Below are positions 62,725 through 64,000 of a stretch of 64,000 bases of DNA, piece by piece. Source of the stretch: Urechis unicinctus (lineage: Eukaryota > Annelida > Polychaeta > Xenopneusta > Urechidae); assembly GCA_034190875.2 (NCBI GenBank), contig CM067348.1:34566871-34630870 (forward strand), read 5' to 3'. Made by a program: the position numbers and the translations under genes. The notes under the pieces are model-generated. The model had not been told where the DNA came from, did no database searches, and saw only the letters and a list, made by a program, of their open reading frames with translations. The stretch's first letter is position 1, and the number at the start of each line of letters is the position of its first letter.

Positions 62725-63095
62725 CTCCTTTCGATAAGACCGTCAAAGTAGAGGAAGCAGCGTCTCCGCTCGATAAGATCTTCAAGGAGAGGAAGCAGCA
62801 TCTCTCTCGATAAGATCGTCAACTTAGAGGAAGCAGCATCTCCTCTTGATAAAACCGTCAAAGTAGAGGAAGCAGCATCTTCTCTCGATAAGATCGTCAA
62901 AGTAGAGGAAGGAGCATCTCCTCTCGATAAGATCGTCTAAGTAGAGGAAGCAGCATCTTCTCTCGATAAGACCGTCAAAGTAGAGAAAGGAGCATCTCCT
63001 CTCAATAAGATCATCTAAGTAGAGGAAGCAGCATCTTCTCTCGATAAGATCGTCAAAGTAGAGGAAGCAGCATCTCCTCACGATTATATTGGCAA
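62725..63095. repeat. 39-bp minisatellite, about 9 copies
   Basis: GTAGAGGAAGCAGCATCTCC, then TCTCGATAAGATCGTCAAA. Units start at 62748, 62824, 62863, 62902, 62941, 62980, 63019 and 63058, with one short unit near 62786. On the plus strand this is a 13-residue repeat (VEEAASPLDKIVK) that can form an amphipathic helix, broken by a 1-base loss in the second unit and by TAA stops in two later units. The minus strand is open for 99 codons (RCCFLYFDDLIER). Stops and the frameshift argue against an active gene. Confidence 0.9.
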
Positions 63096-64000
63096 AGAGG
63101 TCTAAGGCCACGAGCCGGATCACTTGTTACTTATTTGACCTGAAATCAAACAAGCATTGCAGGTTCGGTAGGTAATGTTTTTAGATCGTATCACCCATGG
63201 CATATTGAACAGCTTACGGACGGTTTTGTTCGTTCCTGATGAGATATATACTACAGTACACATACACCACTGATTCATCGTATATCAAAACAAACCTCAC
63301 ATGACACGACTACAGCTCCCACCGCAATGCCGACATATGTTTGCAGGTCATCCTCCTCAGATTCGATATTCGCTATAGGATGGGCGGGGAGCAGTGTCTC
63401 CGTGTGATCAGCTTGTAGGCGGGGGTATTCACGCTTTGATCATGCGACGAGTTGATGTGCATCAGCACCGAGCCACAGATCCAATTACTGCTTTTAATGT
63501 GTTATCAAATAAATACATCCACGTGAATTTGAGCCATTCAAATAACGTAGCTGTAGCAACATTTGCCAACGTCGTAAATTTGACACGTTCTAATCATCTC
63601 AACATAGCCTGAATTATGTGGCTGTCTTCAGCCGATAGATAATCAGAGGCTAACTACGCATCATTTGTAGAGGACAATATATTACTGACGTCACACAGCC
63701 AAGACTGTGCTTCCTCATTGAGTAGGTTTTGCCTAACATTGCAAGCAATGGTGCTGGATATTGTCTCCTTGCCGCCACAGAGTGGCAGGAGATGTAACAT
63801 ATGTCTGAACATTTACGTACTAAAGCGCCACGAATGTTGTCCAATTAAAGATAAGCATATTTTGCTTATGTAAGTGATATAATAAATCCGATAGTTCTTG
63901 TCGTCAATGTGACAGTGCGTGGTCCCCATTGGACAATTATGGTCCCCAATGGGATATTATCAAATACTATCCCAGCATCCCAAGGTATACGTGTATTTGC
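63096..64000. other. No recognisable feature
   Basis: Unique sequence to the end of the window. TATGGTCCCCAATGGGATAT-like words at 63920-63955 are a small imperfect repeat. Two opposed short ORFs (63394-63612 plus, 63650-63844 minus) lack motifs. Confidence 0.4.

Overview
This window looks like intergenic or intronic DNA from a eukaryote, most likely an invertebrate animal. It is AT-rich, has long (TA)n tracts, many minisatellites, tRNA-derived SINEs and a decayed LINE. I found no dense ORFs, ribosome-binding sites, operons, rRNA or CRISPR arrays. Two of the SINE types recall short elements I associate with molluscs, especially gastropods, but that placement comes from memory of motifs and is weak. 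I could not support any intact protein-coding gene. Nearly every open frame is short, lies in a tandem repeat, or fails to keep its frame between duplicated copies.

Layout. 0-8 kb: unique-looking DNA with small tandem repeats (26-bp at 1.5 kb, 56-bp at 2.1 kb, 44-bp at 4.1 kb), a TA/GA/CT microsatellite at 5.3 kb and an 80-bp duplication at 6.2 kb. 8.2-13.8 kb and 17.8-21.96 kb: two diverged collinear copies of one large segment. Between them are a SINE at 14.6 kb, a 20-bp perfect palindrome and a 147-bp tandem duplication. 22.06-24.5 kb: a TA array and then a second, separate tandem duplication with a third fragment at 56.4 kb. 24.78-25.87 kb: the C-terminal end of a LINE reverse transcriptase with zinc-knuckle and endonuclease-like remains, minus strand, frameshifted.

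26-47 kb is a string of minisatellites (24, 41, 33, 30, 37, 15 and 39 bp units, among others) separated by featureless DNA, with one SINE 5' half at 39.8 kb. 47.8-48.6 kb is a local tandem duplication. 51.4-53.4 kb has a 48-bp array and a 74-bp array. 56.6-61.9 kb has three more TA arrays, two 33-bp arrays, and a segment at 60.8-61.5 kb homologous to 31.2-32.3 kb. 62.7-63.1 kb has a 39-bp array.

The main theme is repeated local duplication at every scale, from 15 bp to 5.5 kb, with the copies left to diverge. Within the large duplication a few blocks are much better preserved than their surroundings. These are the best candidates for function here. I did not find a convincing new gene system.
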